Positions 45,725 through 54,121 of a stretch of 64,000 nucleotides of DNA are shown here, piece by piece. Each line of letters begins with the position of its first letter. Position 1 is the stretch's first letter. The notes under the pieces are model-generated. The model had not been told where the DNA came from and made no database searches. It saw only the letters and a list, made by a program, of their open reading frames with translations. Source of the DNA: JAIOQJ01 sp963718635 (GTDB lineage Bacteria; Planctomycetota; Planctomycetia; Gemmatales; Gemmataceae); assembly GCA_963718635.1 (NCBI GenBank), contig OY970367.1:3038001-3102000 (forward strand), read 5' to 3'. Made by a program: the position numbers and the translations under genes.

Positions 45725-46050
45725 TCGAGCGGAATCGTTTCCACTTCGAACGGTTCGCAGTCACGCTCAAACAATCTCCACTGTAAAAGATTTACAGTCG
45801 AGTGGCAACGTTTCCACTTCGAACGGTTCGCAGTCACGTTCAAACGAGCTCCACTGTAAAAGATTTACAGTCGAGTGGCAACGTTGCCGCTTCGAACGGT
45901 TCGAAGTCAACGTTCAAACGACCTCCACTGAAAACGTTTTCAGTCGAGTGGAATCGATTCCACTTCGAACGGTTCGAAGTCAACGTTCAAACGACTTCCA
46001 CTGAAAACGTTTTCAGTCGAGTGGAATCGATTCTACTTCGAACGGTTCGC
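45725..46050. repeat. Tandem array of 73-bp units with nested palindromes
   Basis: Unit starts at 45725, 45798, 45871, 45944 and 46017 (last one partial), period exactly 73. Each unit holds three palindromic modules. Module 1 is GGCAACGTTGCC or GGAATCGATTCC. Module 2 is ACTTCGAACGGTTCGAAGT (one mismatch in units 1-2). Module 3 is CTGTAAA-AGA-TTTACAG in units 1-2 or ACTGAAAACGTTTTCAGT in units 3-4. Changes on one side are matched on the other. The array lies between the convergent stops of coaD and moaA. There are no unique spacers, so it is not a CRISPR. Confidence 0.93.
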
Positions 46051-46060
46051 TTTCGGCGAA

Positions 46061-47074
46061 TCAGCCGCCGATTGTATGCATCGTGCGCTCGGGCTTGATA
46101 AAGCGGGCGGTATTGATTTCGTGCCCTTCCCATTTATCCGCGACATTGGCCTTTATCATGTCGACCAGGCTGTCGTCATCGCAGCGGTCGCGCAGCAGCG
46201 GGCGAACGTCCACTTCATCGAGTGCAAACAGGCAGTTGCGCAGTTTGCCTTCGGCCGTCAAGCGAATCCGATTGCAGCTACGGCAGAAGGGGCGCGAAAT
46301 GGAGGCGATGATGCCGAATCTCCCGCCATCATGGTAGACAAAATCCATGGCGGGAGCACGCGGATCGTAATCGAAGGCCGGCGTAATGGCGCCGAATTCT
46401 TCTTCCAAGCGCTCGAGCATCTCGCGGGCGAAAAAGACCTTATCGCGTTCCCAGGGCTCAGCGCCGATCGGCATATATTCAATGAAGCGCATCTCGAACC
46501 CGTGGTCGCGGGCGAAACTCGCCAAAGGCACAACATCTTGATCGTTCGTGCCTCGAATAATGACAGCATTGATCTTGATAGGTTGAAAGCCCGCTTTGCG
46601 GGCTGCTTCCAGGCCAAGCAAAACCTTGTCCAAGCCATCGCGCCGACTGATTTGCCGAAAGCGCCCGGCATCGAGCGTATCGAGACTCACATTCAAACGG
46701 CGCAGGCCCGAGTCGAAAAGGGCGCGAGCTTGCTCGGCCAGGAGAATGCCGTTGGTTGTTAACCCGATGTCGCGAATGCCGGGAACTTCGGCTAACATCG
46801 ATACGAGTTTCGGGATGCCGCGCCGCATTAAAGGCTCGCCGCCCGTCAGGCGAACTTTGTCGATGCCGAGCGGCGCGGCTGCTTGCACGAAATGTGCAAT
46901 CTCTTCAAAGGTGAGCAACTCCGCCTTATCGCGAAAGACGACGTCTTCCGGCATGCAATAAGTGCAGCGCAGATTGCAACGATCGGTGACGGAAATGCGC
47001 AGGTTGTTGTGAACCCGGCCATAACTGTCCACCAATGTTTTGGGCTGCGTCAGCAAGGGGAGCAGGTTAATCAT
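46061..47074 (-). CDS. moaA: GTP 3',8-cyclase
   Basis: 337 residues from the ATG at 47074 (MINLLPLLTQPKTLVDSYGRVHNNLRISVTDRCN). N-terminal radical-SAM cluster CNLRCTYC, then RLTGGEPLMRR and LTTNGILL. The C-terminal second 4Fe-4S cluster is seen as FCRSCNRIRLTAEGKLRNCLF. The C-terminus ends in GG, as in functional MoaA. It makes the cyclic precursor of molybdopterin from GTP. The start overlaps the moaE stop (ATGA at 47071-47074). The frame is open upstream inside moaE, but the overlap start fits operon structure. The 3' end faces the 73-bp array. Confidence 0.95.
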   Translation of the reverse strand: MINLLPLLTQPKTLVDSYGRVHNNLRISVTDRCNLRCTYCMPEDVVFRDKAELLTFEEIAHFVQAAAPLGIDKVRLTGGEPLMRRGIPKLVSMLAEVPGIRDIGLTTNGILLAEQARALFDSGLRRLNVSLDTLDAGRFRQISRRDGLDKVLLGLEAARKAGFQPIKINAVIIRGTNDQDVVPLASFARDHGFEMRFIEYMPIGAEPWERDKVFFAREMLERLEEEFGAITPAFDYDPRAPAMDFVYHDGGRFGIIASISRPFCRSCNRIRLTAEGKLRNCLFALDEVDVRPLLRDRCDDDSLVDMIKANVADKWEGHEINTARFIKPERTMHTIGG

Positions 47075-47520
47075 GAAGCGGTACGCGCGTTGTTCGTTAT
47101 TACTTGCTCGGCGTTCGGATGAACCCATTCGGTTGTGCCATCCGCCCAGTTCTCTTTCTTCCAGATGGGCGCTAACTCTTTCAGGCGATCAATAGCATGT
47201 CGGCAGGCGTCGAACGCTTCTCCCCGATGCGGGCAACTGACAGCGACAGCGACGCTGATTTCGCCTACTTCCAAACGCCCAAGCCGATGCACCATCGCCA
47301 AATCGCCGACGGGCCAGCGAGCCCGCGTATCGGCCTCGATCTCAGCCATGATCTTTTCCGCCATGCTGGGATAAGCCTCGTAATCGAGAGCCAGGGTAAT
47401 GCGCTCACCGGTCAGATCGCGGACGGTTCCCATGAAAACGATCACTGCCCCGCAATGAGAGCGGCAGACTTTTGCAGTCAAGGCGCCAATGTCAATCGGC
47501 TCTCGAACCAGCTCGATCAT
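47071..47520 (-). CDS. moaE: Molybdopterin synthase large subunit
   Basis: 149 residues. Family segments: GAVIVFMGTVRDLTGERITLALDYEAYPSMAEKIM, MVHRLGRLEVGEISVAVAVSCPHRGEAFDACRHAIDRLKELAPIWKKE. The active-site lysine is in PIWKKE. It forms the MoaD2-MoaE2 synthase that adds sulfur to the cyclic pterin. The ATG directly follows the moaD stop (TGAATG), and the stop overlaps the moaA start, giving a compact moaD-moaE-moaA unit. Confidence 0.95.
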   Translation of the reverse strand: MIELVREPIDIGALTAKVCRSHCGAVIVFMGTVRDLTGERITLALDYEAYPSMAEKIMAEIEADTRARWPVGDLAMVHRLGRLEVGEISVAVAVSCPHRGEAFDACRHAIDRLKELAPIWKKENWADGTTEWVHPNAEQVITNNARTAS

Positions 47521-47769
47521 TCAACCTCCGCTCACCGGTGGGATAAGAGCCACCTCGTCGCCAGGACGAAACAACATGTCGTCGCTGGCGAATTCATTAT
47601 CAACGGCCACCTGAGAGTGTTGCAGCAGAGAGGCCATCTGAGGACGCGACTCACTTAACTGAATCCGTAGATCGCGAACCCTCGCGCCATCGGGAAGGCA
47701 AACGTCGAGACCATCAGCGCCCATCATATCGCGAAAGCGGGCAAAGAAGCGGACGTGGATGGTGTGCAT
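47521..47769 (-). CDS. moaD: Molybdopterin synthase sulfur-carrier subunit
   Basis: 82 residues with a ubiquitin-like fold: IHVRFFARFRDMMGADGLDVCLPDGARVRDL, VAVDNEFASDDMLFRPGDEVALIPPVSGG. It ends in the Gly-Gly needed for thiocarboxylate formation. It is first in the moaDEA unit, 92 bases downstream of the FAD/Fe-S oxidoreductase stop on the same strand. Other molybdenum-cofactor genes (moaB, moaC, moeA, moeB) are not in the window. Confidence 0.94.
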   Translation of the reverse strand: MHTIHVRFFARFRDMMGADGLDVCLPDGARVRDLRIQLSESRPQMASLLQHSQVAVDNEFASDDMLFRPGDEVALIPPVSGG

Positions 47770-47861
47770 GGATGATCGCTTCGAGGAGCGCGTTGAAGAA
47801 CCAGGCTTATTATACGGCGCAGATCAAAGAGCCACGCACGAAGTAATCTCCTCTTTTGCTA

Positions 47862-50771
47862 TCACGTAAACAACTCGTGCATCGGCTCGTGCAGCATGCG
47901 TTCGATCTCAGGCAGAAGGCCGTAGGCGAGCGCCAGATATTGCACGGGGTGCAAGGTGCGCTTGTTGCTTCCCTGTTCCATTTGCATGCGACAGGAGCCG
48001 CATTCGGTCGAGCCGAACAAGATGCGCGGCCGGCGCATTTCATCGAGCATTGGCCGGCCAGCTTCAAGCGAAGCGGCAAAGTTCTTGGCCTTCAGGCCAT
48101 AGGGACCTGCCATGCCCGAACAGCTCTTGTCGATCGTGTGAACTTTGAGCTGCGGGATCAACGAAAGCAGTGTGGGGGAGTGGACGCCGGCGCCAAGTGC
48201 TTTCATGTGACAGGGTACATGATGGCCGATGGAGAGATCGAGTGGCTGGAAATCGGTGCGCAGCTTTCCTTCGTCGTGCAGCCGGCTCAGATAGGTGGTT
48301 AACTCCACGGTCGAATCGGCCACGAGCCGAGCATCGGGGTCGTCCAGCAGGTCGAGCGCATCCTGTCGCAGCATGATGGCAGCGGTCGGTTCGGAGCAGA
48401 TGATCGTGTAGCCTTCGCGCGCGAGTTCGGCGAAAAGCCGAAGGTTGTGCCTTACCGTATCGCTTGCCGCTTCCACATCCCCTTGGGCCAGAGGCGACAT
48501 CCCCGAAGGCTTCTGATGCGGCGGCACGTAGACTTCAATGCCATGATGATGCAACACGGCCACGGTCGCTTCGGCAATCAACGGATCGAAGACATTCGGG
48601 AAGAGATCGACGAAATAAGCGACTCTTGGCCCCTTGCTTGCCTTGCGGCGTTTGCGCGACCAGCCGCGCCGCTGGGCTCGGCGAAGGAAATTGTGCGCGG
48701 CAAATAAGGGCATGCGTCGGCGTCGCGACAAGCCGAAAAGCCGTTCCATAATCCAGCGGAATGGCCGGTTGCCAAGCAGCGTGTTGGAAACGAGTGCAAA
48801 GTTGCCGGCCAGCGCGGCAAGGCTTTCAATGCGGGCCAGCATCCAGTCGGCGCGATCGAGGCCATGCTCGGCATGATCGGCCGCTTTGGCCTCTAGCATC
48901 AGTTTGGGAATATTGACGTGGGCGGGGCACTCGTGAGCACACATTTTGCAGTTGATGCAAAGATCGGCGATCCCGCGCAAATCGCCTGCCGCCGGCACCG
49001 GGACATTCGGGCCAAGCATTCGCCGTAACAGATTTGCTTTTGCCCGTGGAGTCGCCGCTTCTTCGTGCGATACCCGAAAGGTCGGGCACATCCGGCGATC
49101 CGGCTGTTCGGTCCTGCAGCTGCCGCAGCCATTGCACGAGGCGACCTGCACGGCAATCTCGTCAGCCTGCCACAACAGCAGCGGTTGCTTCGGCTCAACT
49201 GGCTTTTCCATTCGCTTGCGCAGGGGCCAGGCAGGGCGACTCGGGTCGAGCCCGATGATCTTACCAGGATTGAACAGGCCGTTCGGATCGAAGATGTTTT
49301 TCAATTCGCGGAAGATCGGAAAAAGCAGGCCGTACTGTTTCTCCACCCATGGAGTGCGTGCGATGCCTGTTCCATGTTGAGTGCTGATCGTGCCGCCCAT
49401 GTCGATAGCCAAGGCGTACGTTTCTTCGGCTATTGCCCATAGCTTTTCAACGTCGGCCGGCTTGTCCAGATCCAGGAACGGGCGAGCATGAATCTGCCCG
49501 GTTGATGCATGAATCATGAAGGAAGCGGTCGTTTCAAAGCGTTGCAGGACAACATGGAGACGACTCAAAAATTCGGGCAGGTCATCCGGCGGAACTCCAA
49601 TGTCTTCCACAAAGGCGAGAGGTCGTGGGCCCCGGCTTAGCGAATAAAGCGCGGGCAGGACGGCATTGCGAATCTCCCAAAGCCGCGCGATCGAATCCTC
49701 ATCGAACGCAGGCATCGCCAAAGTGGCCAAATGGTGCAGGCGCTGCAAAAGGTCGATCGACTCAAGCCCCGCTTGGCGTGCTTCCTCCCAGCTGTCACGC
49801 TCGAACTCGACGAGCAAGATGGCTTCCGCGCTCGGTGGGATCGCTTTGACCAACTCGGCCGAATAACCGCGAGCCAGCATCAGCAAGCGGCGATCGAGCA
49901 GTTCGCAGGCGGTCGGCAGCAGCAGCCGGGCATGAGCTGCCCCGCGCAAAGCGGCATCGAGGGTGTCGAATCCGAAGAGCACGGCACTGCGACCCCCCGG
50001 CAACGGGATCGTGCGTAAGACTGCTTCGCTGAAAAGTGCCAGTGTTCCTTCGGAACCGACTAATAGTTTCGCCAGATCGAGACCTTGAGGACCAAAAACA
50101 TCGTGCAGCAGATAGCCGCATCGGTTGAAGGGCGTGCGCGGCTGCGACAGGCGGATCAAGTCTGCTTTCGGTTCGAGCAAGTCGGTGACGGCTTTGCCCA
50201 GGCGCCGTGTTCGCGGCTCATCGTCGGCTGAAGACTGATTCCCGACAACAGCGGCATCGCCGTTGTCCCAAAGCACCCGGAGCTGAGCCACATGTTCACG
50301 CGTGTAGCCGTGAATGGCGACGTTGCTGCCCGACGCGTTCGTCGCCAACATGCCGCCAATAGTGCAGCTGGCGGAGCTGGCGGGGTCAGGCGCGAAGCGT
50401 CGCCCCTGCTTTGCAAGCACAACGTTGAGATCACGATGAACCACCCCCGGCTGCACGCGCACCGTCTCGCTGCCGACTTCAAGAATCGTACGAAAATGAA
50501 CGCTGAGATCGACGACGACCCCCGATCCAAGCGCCTCGCCAGCGACACCCGTGCCAGCGCCCCTTGCAATGATCGGGATTTGCTGCTCCGCGGCATAGCG
50601 GACGATAAAACGGAGGTCTTCTTCATCGCGTGGAACCGCAACAGCCAATGGCTCGATTTCGAAAAGGCTGGCATCGGTGGCGTAAAGACCGCGCGACACG
50701 TCATCGAGGAGCAGTTCACCCCGGAAGTGCCCGCGCCAGTCGTCGCGCATGCGCCGGCGTTTCGCGTCCAA
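47862..50771 (-). CDS. Fused FAD-linked oxidase / 4Fe-4S / CCG-domain oxidoreductase
   Basis: 969 residues. Residues ~35-250 form the FAD-binding PCMH domain (PIIARGAGTGVAGEALGSGVVVDLS, PDPASSASCTIGGMLATNASGS). The FAD-oxidase C-terminal domain follows (~260-510, ending ISTQHGTGIARTPWVEKQYG and NIFDPNGLFNPGKIIG). Then two 4Fe-4S sites, CNGCGSCRTEQPDRRMCPTF and CINCKMCAHECP. Last is a CCG-type domain with HVPCHMKALG and FGSTECGSCRMQMEQG. The order equals GlcD fused to GlpC/GlcF, as in YdiJ-type enzymes, which oxidise D-2-hydroxy acids such as lactate or glycolate and pass electrons to quinone. The exact acid is unknown. Confidence 0.92.
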   Translation of the reverse strand: MDAKRRRMRDDWRGHFRGELLLDDVSRGLYATDASLFEIEPLAVAVPRDEEDLRFIVRYAAEQQIPIIARGAGTGVAGEALGSGVVVDLSVHFRTILEVGSETVRVQPGVVHRDLNVVLAKQGRRFAPDPASSASCTIGGMLATNASGSNVAIHGYTREHVAQLRVLWDNGDAAVVGNQSSADDEPRTRRLGKAVTDLLEPKADLIRLSQPRTPFNRCGYLLHDVFGPQGLDLAKLLVGSEGTLALFSEAVLRTIPLPGGRSAVLFGFDTLDAALRGAAHARLLLPTACELLDRRLLMLARGYSAELVKAIPPSAEAILLVEFERDSWEEARQAGLESIDLLQRLHHLATLAMPAFDEDSIARLWEIRNAVLPALYSLSRGPRPLAFVEDIGVPPDDLPEFLSRLHVVLQRFETTASFMIHASTGQIHARPFLDLDKPADVEKLWAIAEETYALAIDMGGTISTQHGTGIARTPWVEKQYGLLFPIFRELKNIFDPNGLFNPGKIIGLDPSRPAWPLRKRMEKPVEPKQPLLLWQADEIAVQVASCNGCGSCRTEQPDRRMCPTFRVSHEEAATPRAKANLLRRMLGPNVPVPAAGDLRGIADLCINCKMCAHECPAHVNIPKLMLEAKAADHAEHGLDRADWMLARIESLAALAGNFALVSNTLLGNRPFRWIMERLFGLSRRRRMPLFAAHNFLRRAQRRGWSRKRRKASKGPRVAYFVDLFPNVFDPLIAEATVAVLHHHGIEVYVPPHQKPSGMSPLAQGDVEAASDTVRHNLRLFAELAREGYTIICSEPTAAIMLRQDALDLLDDPDARLVADSTVELTTYLSRLHDEGKLRTDFQPLDLSIGHHVPCHMKALGAGVHSPTLLSLIPQLKVHTIDKSCSGMAGPYGLKAKNFAASLEAGRPMLDEMRRPRILFGSTECGSCRMQMEQGSNKRTLHPVQYLALAYGLLPEIERMLHEPMHELFT

Positions 50772-50832
50772 GAAAATTGACTCCGTTGTACGAACCGGTA
50801 TGCCGAGGTAGTCTCGCTCTCATTTTAGCGAA

Positions 50833-52285
50833 TCAGCGGAGCACCAGCGTCGGCCGTTTCCCACGGGAAGCGAACTTTCCAAGGAAGCGTCGGCCTGTGC
50901 GTACGCGGCGATGCAGCCAATCCTTCGAAGGATCGATGATGTCTGGCCGTCGCTCGGACAAGTTCGGGCGGAAAATCAACATAAGCAACAGCGGTAGATA
51001 CCAGAGAACGTAAACGCCCCCTTGGTCGGCGTACCAGAATTGGACGCCAAGCACGACTGCCGCCGTCTGCGCAATAACCTGTGCCAGGTTTCGTGGCGTC
51101 GGCCAGAAGATGGTTACGCTGACAAAGGCCATGTAAACGATGAAAACCGGCATCCGATAAGCCCAATGCGCTCCCGTCCACAGGCTTTCGGTATGCGGCT
51201 CTTTCCACGCCTGCCAGTCGGACAAACTCAAGGCGATGCGCAGATGATGGTTGAAGTCGCCTGACGACCAAAGCAGGACGGCGGTGGCCGTCAAGCTAAG
51301 TACGGCCGCCAAGCCGAACACCACAGTGAATCGCAGGGCGCCGCGCCCCCGATAGAAGCCGAACCAGAGAGGAAATAACAGGAACGGAAAGAAGACGCTG
51401 CCGGCCGCCACCCCGAGAAGCAACCCACTGACCATCGGCCTCCGGTAGGCAAAGACTGCCCAGACGAGAAACCCAGCGGGCCAGACGTGATGAACCTGGG
51501 AAATGTGAAACGCGGTATAGGGCAAAAGCATATAGAGGCAGGCCATCGCCATTCCAGCTGTCGTATCCTGAAAGTGGACAGCGCCGATGAAGACTAACCC
51601 AATAAGGACCGCCAGATGCATCCCGAGCGCAATGCCGCGTTCGATCCAGAATTTGGTGTCGGCCTCTCCGAGCCTCCATGCTGCCGTACTGATAGTTCAC
51701 CACGGCAGTCGCGCCTTCTTGCACGCGCATCAGGGCGATCGGCCCTTTGCCGATCTGTTCGACAGGGACATCGGGCAACCGGCGGATGGCAACCACGGTC
51801 ATGCAGATAAACAGAGCGGCCGCCATCCAGGCCAGCCCGGAAAGATTGAGATTGGGCGTCAGTGCCGGCCTTCGGATCAAGGCCAGATCGAGCAAGCAAC
51901 GGCCAAACCAGTAGCCCGACCCGGCGATCAACCAGACATAACCGAAGAAAAGCAAGGATTGACCCCGATTGGCAAAGGCCGTTTTGACGCTCGGCTCGAG
52001 GTGATTCTGCTTGACCGAATAGAGCAAGGCGTGGGCTTCCTGCAGCAGCAAGAAGCCGGGCACCATTAAGAAGAGCGTCAACAAGTCCCAGTTGCGCAGC
52101 GTCAGCAAGCGGCCGAATTTGAGGAACAAACCGACGATGAGCAACAGCGAGAAATAAAACCACGTCGCTGAATTCGGTAGATTGAAATCGAAAAAGATGG
52201 AAGCCAGCACGGGCACGCTCCGAGTCGACCATTCGTCCGAGCGGATCTCCGCAAGATCGGCCGCGAACGAATGAACGGAAAGCAA
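50833..52285 (-). CDS. Multi-pass membrane protein, possible GT-C glycosyltransferase, one frame break
   Basis: About 484 residues with roughly ten membrane helices (e.g. TWFYFSLLLIVGLFLKF, WDLLTLFLMVPGFLLL, LAVLIGLVFIGAVHF, VFFPFLLFPLWFGFY). The N-terminal sequence up to YQYGSMEARRG continues, after a one-base change near 51655, in a second frame as FWIERGIALGMHLAVLIGL. The layout (long loop after the first helices, YTAFHISQVHHVWPAGFLVWAVF) is reminiscent of GT87-like integral membrane glycosyltransferases. No DD-type catalytic motif is certain, so the function stays open. It is divergent from the FGE-like gene at 52520. Confidence 0.7.
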
Positions 52286-52383
52286 ACCGTGAGTCAGAAA
52301 GTCCTTACGGAAACTGGCACGGGCAAAGCGTTAGTATCGCAATACGTGGGCGAAGGTCAAGAATAATCTGGGCAGTGCGTGCT

Positions 52384-52425
52384 CTCCACGCTCCGCGCGA
52401 AGAAGTCTTCACGCGGAGCGTGGAG
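52384..52425. repeat. Hairpin with 14-bp arms in a divergent promoter region
   Basis: Arms CTCCACGCTCCGCG and CGCGGAGCGTGGAG are separated by 14 bases. It lies between the divergent starts at 52285 and 52520. It could be an operator or REP-like DNA. Confidence 0.6.
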
Positions 52426-52519
52426 TACACTATGGCGACACGCCACTTTTTGCTTGATAGTTTGACTGGAGATTGATCCAATTTACTGTCCGCACCTTCC
52501 ATTACCTTGGGAGAACCTC

Positions 52520-53470
52520 ATGCCTTACACGAAACCGTTCCTAGCTTTGGCATTGTTGCTTATCGTCGCCGCCGTATCTTCGCAACCAAGCAATGCGGTG
52601 CCTACACCTAAACACGATCCGCTAATCACGAATTCGATTGGTATGAAACTCGCGCTCATTCCCGAAGGCGAATTTCTAATGGGCTCGCCCGAAAGCGACA
52701 AGGATGCTCAACCCGATGAAAAGCCTCAGCACAAAGTTAAAATCACCAAGCCGTTTTATATGGGAATCCACGCGGTGACCGTCGGGCAGTTCCGCGCGTT
52801 CGTTAAAGAGACGAACTACAAGACCGCTGCCGAGAACGGCTCGGGCGCCTGGAAGACAGTTACGCCCGGCGGCAAGGTCGTTCCGGGCGCCGAGAAGCAC
52901 AACTGGGCAAACACCGGCATCGAACAGACCGATGATTACCCCGTCGTCAATATCGATTACCCGGATGCCGAGGAGTTCTGCAAATGGCTGAGCAAGCAGG
53001 AAGAGAAGACCTACCGATTGCCAACGGAAGCCGAGTGGGAATACGCCTGCCGGGGCGGCACAACGACGCGTTGGTCGTGCGGCGACGATAAGGATACGCT
53101 CATTGATCACGCGAATATCGCCTACGACTCATTCCCGAAGTATGCTCGCACGAATACCCCGAAAGCGGATGGTTGGCTCTTCATGGCCCCCGTCGGCAAG
53201 TTCAAACCCAATCCCTGCGGCCTCTTCGACATGCACGGCAATGTCTGGCAGTGGTGCGCCGACTGGTATGAAGAAGAATATTACAAAGACTCGCCCACTA
53301 ACGATCCCACGGGTCCGGCACAGGGTTCGTCACGCGTCATCCGGGGAGGCACTTGGTCGCGAGGTCCGCTCGATTGCCGCTCCGCCAATCGCTTTGGCCT
53401 CTCAGGGGCAACTAGCCTTTGGGTCGGCTTCCGCGTCGTTCGAGATGCGGCGGCGGAAAAAAAACGGTGA
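52520..53470 (+). CDS. Secreted FGE-sulfatase domain protein (formylglycine-generating-enzyme family)
   Basis: 316 residues. A signal peptide (FLALALLLIVAAVSSQPSNA) precedes a single SUMF1/FGE domain: NSIGMKLALIPEGEFLMGSPESD, HAVTVGQFRAFV, YPVVNIDYPDAEEFCKWLS, YRLPTEAEWEYACRGGT, GLFDMHGNVWQWCADWY, RVIRGGTWSRGPLDCRSANR and GFRVVRD. True formylglycine-generating enzymes need a reactive cysteine pair near the C-terminus. Here only one cysteine (LDCRSANR) is seen in that region and no sulfatase is nearby, so another oxidase-like or binding role is possible. Such proteins are abundant in planctomycetes. Confidence 0.9.
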   Translation: MPYTKPFLALALLLIVAAVSSQPSNAVPTPKHDPLITNSIGMKLALIPEGEFLMGSPESDKDAQPDEKPQHKVKITKPFYMGIHAVTVGQFRAFVKETNYKTAAENGSGAWKTVTPGGKVVPGAEKHNWANTGIEQTDDYPVVNIDYPDAEEFCKWLSKQEEKTYRLPTEAEWEYACRGGTTTRWSCGDDKDTLIDHANIAYDSFPKYARTNTPKADGWLFMAPVGKFKPNPCGLFDMHGNVWQWCADWYEEEYYKDSPTNDPTGPAQGSSRVIRGGTWSRGPLDCRSANRFGLSGATSLWVGFRVVRDAAAEKKR

Positions 53471-53496
53471 ACGGAACGAGTGTTATATTGTCGGGC

Positions 53497-53528
53497 CGGG
53501 GCTTCGGGAAATATTTCCCGAAGCCCCG
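53497..53528. repeat. Perfect 32-bp GGAAATATTTCC palindrome
   Basis: The left half CGGGGCTTCGGGAAAT is followed directly by its exact inverted copy ATTTCCCGAAGCCCCG. It starts 26 bases after the FGE-like stop codon. As RNA it would form a strong stem with no T-run after it. Confidence 0.9.
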
Positions 53529-53613
53529 ACAGCATTACCCTAATGAGAATTGATCGACAAGACTTTGAATGTTTCCCCCGTCGCTCGCGCTGCGGGCTAA
53601 CAAGACCGCTACG

Positions 53614-53666
53614 CGTTTTGCCAGGATTTCCTCGTGTTTGACCTTCTGGAAATATTTCCTGAAGGT
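53614..53666 (+). repeat. Dispersed repeat: leader plus 26-bp near-palindrome
   Basis: Leader CGTTTTGCCAGGATTTCCTC, then ACCTTCTGGAAATATTTCCTGAAGGT with one mismatched pair. Confidence 0.8.
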
Positions 53667-53759
53667 TGACCGTCAGAACGACGCACAATTGAGCGACATG
53701 CATTTGATATTGTCTTCATTCCGCGTTTCAGAATTCTCCATCCCACATTTCCCCACGTT

Positions 53760-53819
53760 CGTTTTCCCAGGATTTTTTCGCAAAGTCCCTTCAGGAAATA
53801 TTTCCTGAAGGGACTTTGC
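53760..53819 (+). repeat. Dispersed repeat: leader plus perfect 40-bp palindrome
   Basis: Leader CGTTTTCCCAGGATTTTTTC (53760-53779), then at 53780-53819 the half GCAAAGTCCCTTCAGGAAAT followed by its exact inverted copy. The arm bases next to the core (CAGG…CCTG) differ from the 32-bp copy (CGGG…CCCG), but pairing is kept. Confidence 0.9.
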
Positions 53820-53949
53820 CGAGTCGCGCGAGGCGAGCAGCATAGGCTGCCCGGCGATGTCGTTGACCCAACGGCGTGCACCTCACTTGCGCACCTTCAC
53901 CGAAGCCGTCCCTTGTCACCGACAAACGCCGACCTGCAAAAGTTGACAT

Positions 53950-53963
53950 ACTAGCTTAGGCGC
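53950..53963 (+). repeat. Tail motif CTAGCTTAGGCGCC of the dispersed repeat
   Basis: Third copy of the tail, after 1645-1660 and 18949-18966; it diverges after GGCGC. Confidence 0.55.
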
Positions 53964-54121
53964 CTGTTTTGGGAAAATTCTCTTTTCTTTGCGGCTATAG
54001 TGGGAAGGGCAATATGCCGTTGAAGGCCCTCTAGCCTGTGACACCGATTTCAATCGTCTGGCTATCGCCAAATATAATAACGGCCAGCGGTCACTGCAAA
54101 GACAAGGAATCCCGACAGCGG

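Larger units (their letters stand above)
53471..54121. other. 651-base non-coding region dense in palindromes
   Basis: No gene is recognised. Contents: perfect 32-bp palindrome 53497-53528, leader/palindrome unit 53614-53666, leader plus perfect 40-bp palindrome 53760-53819, and the tail motif CTAGCTTAGGCGCC near 53950-53963. It separates the convergent ends of the FGE-like gene and the HEAT-like gene. Confidence 0.75.

Noticed and set aside
45725..46050. CRISPR array
   Set aside because: The 73-bp units repeat over their whole length; there are no constant repeats with unique spacers and no cas genes.
53497..53528. Rho-independent terminator of the FGE-like gene
   Set aside because: Strong stem and suitable position, but no T-run follows and the same palindromes occur at sites unrelated to gene ends.
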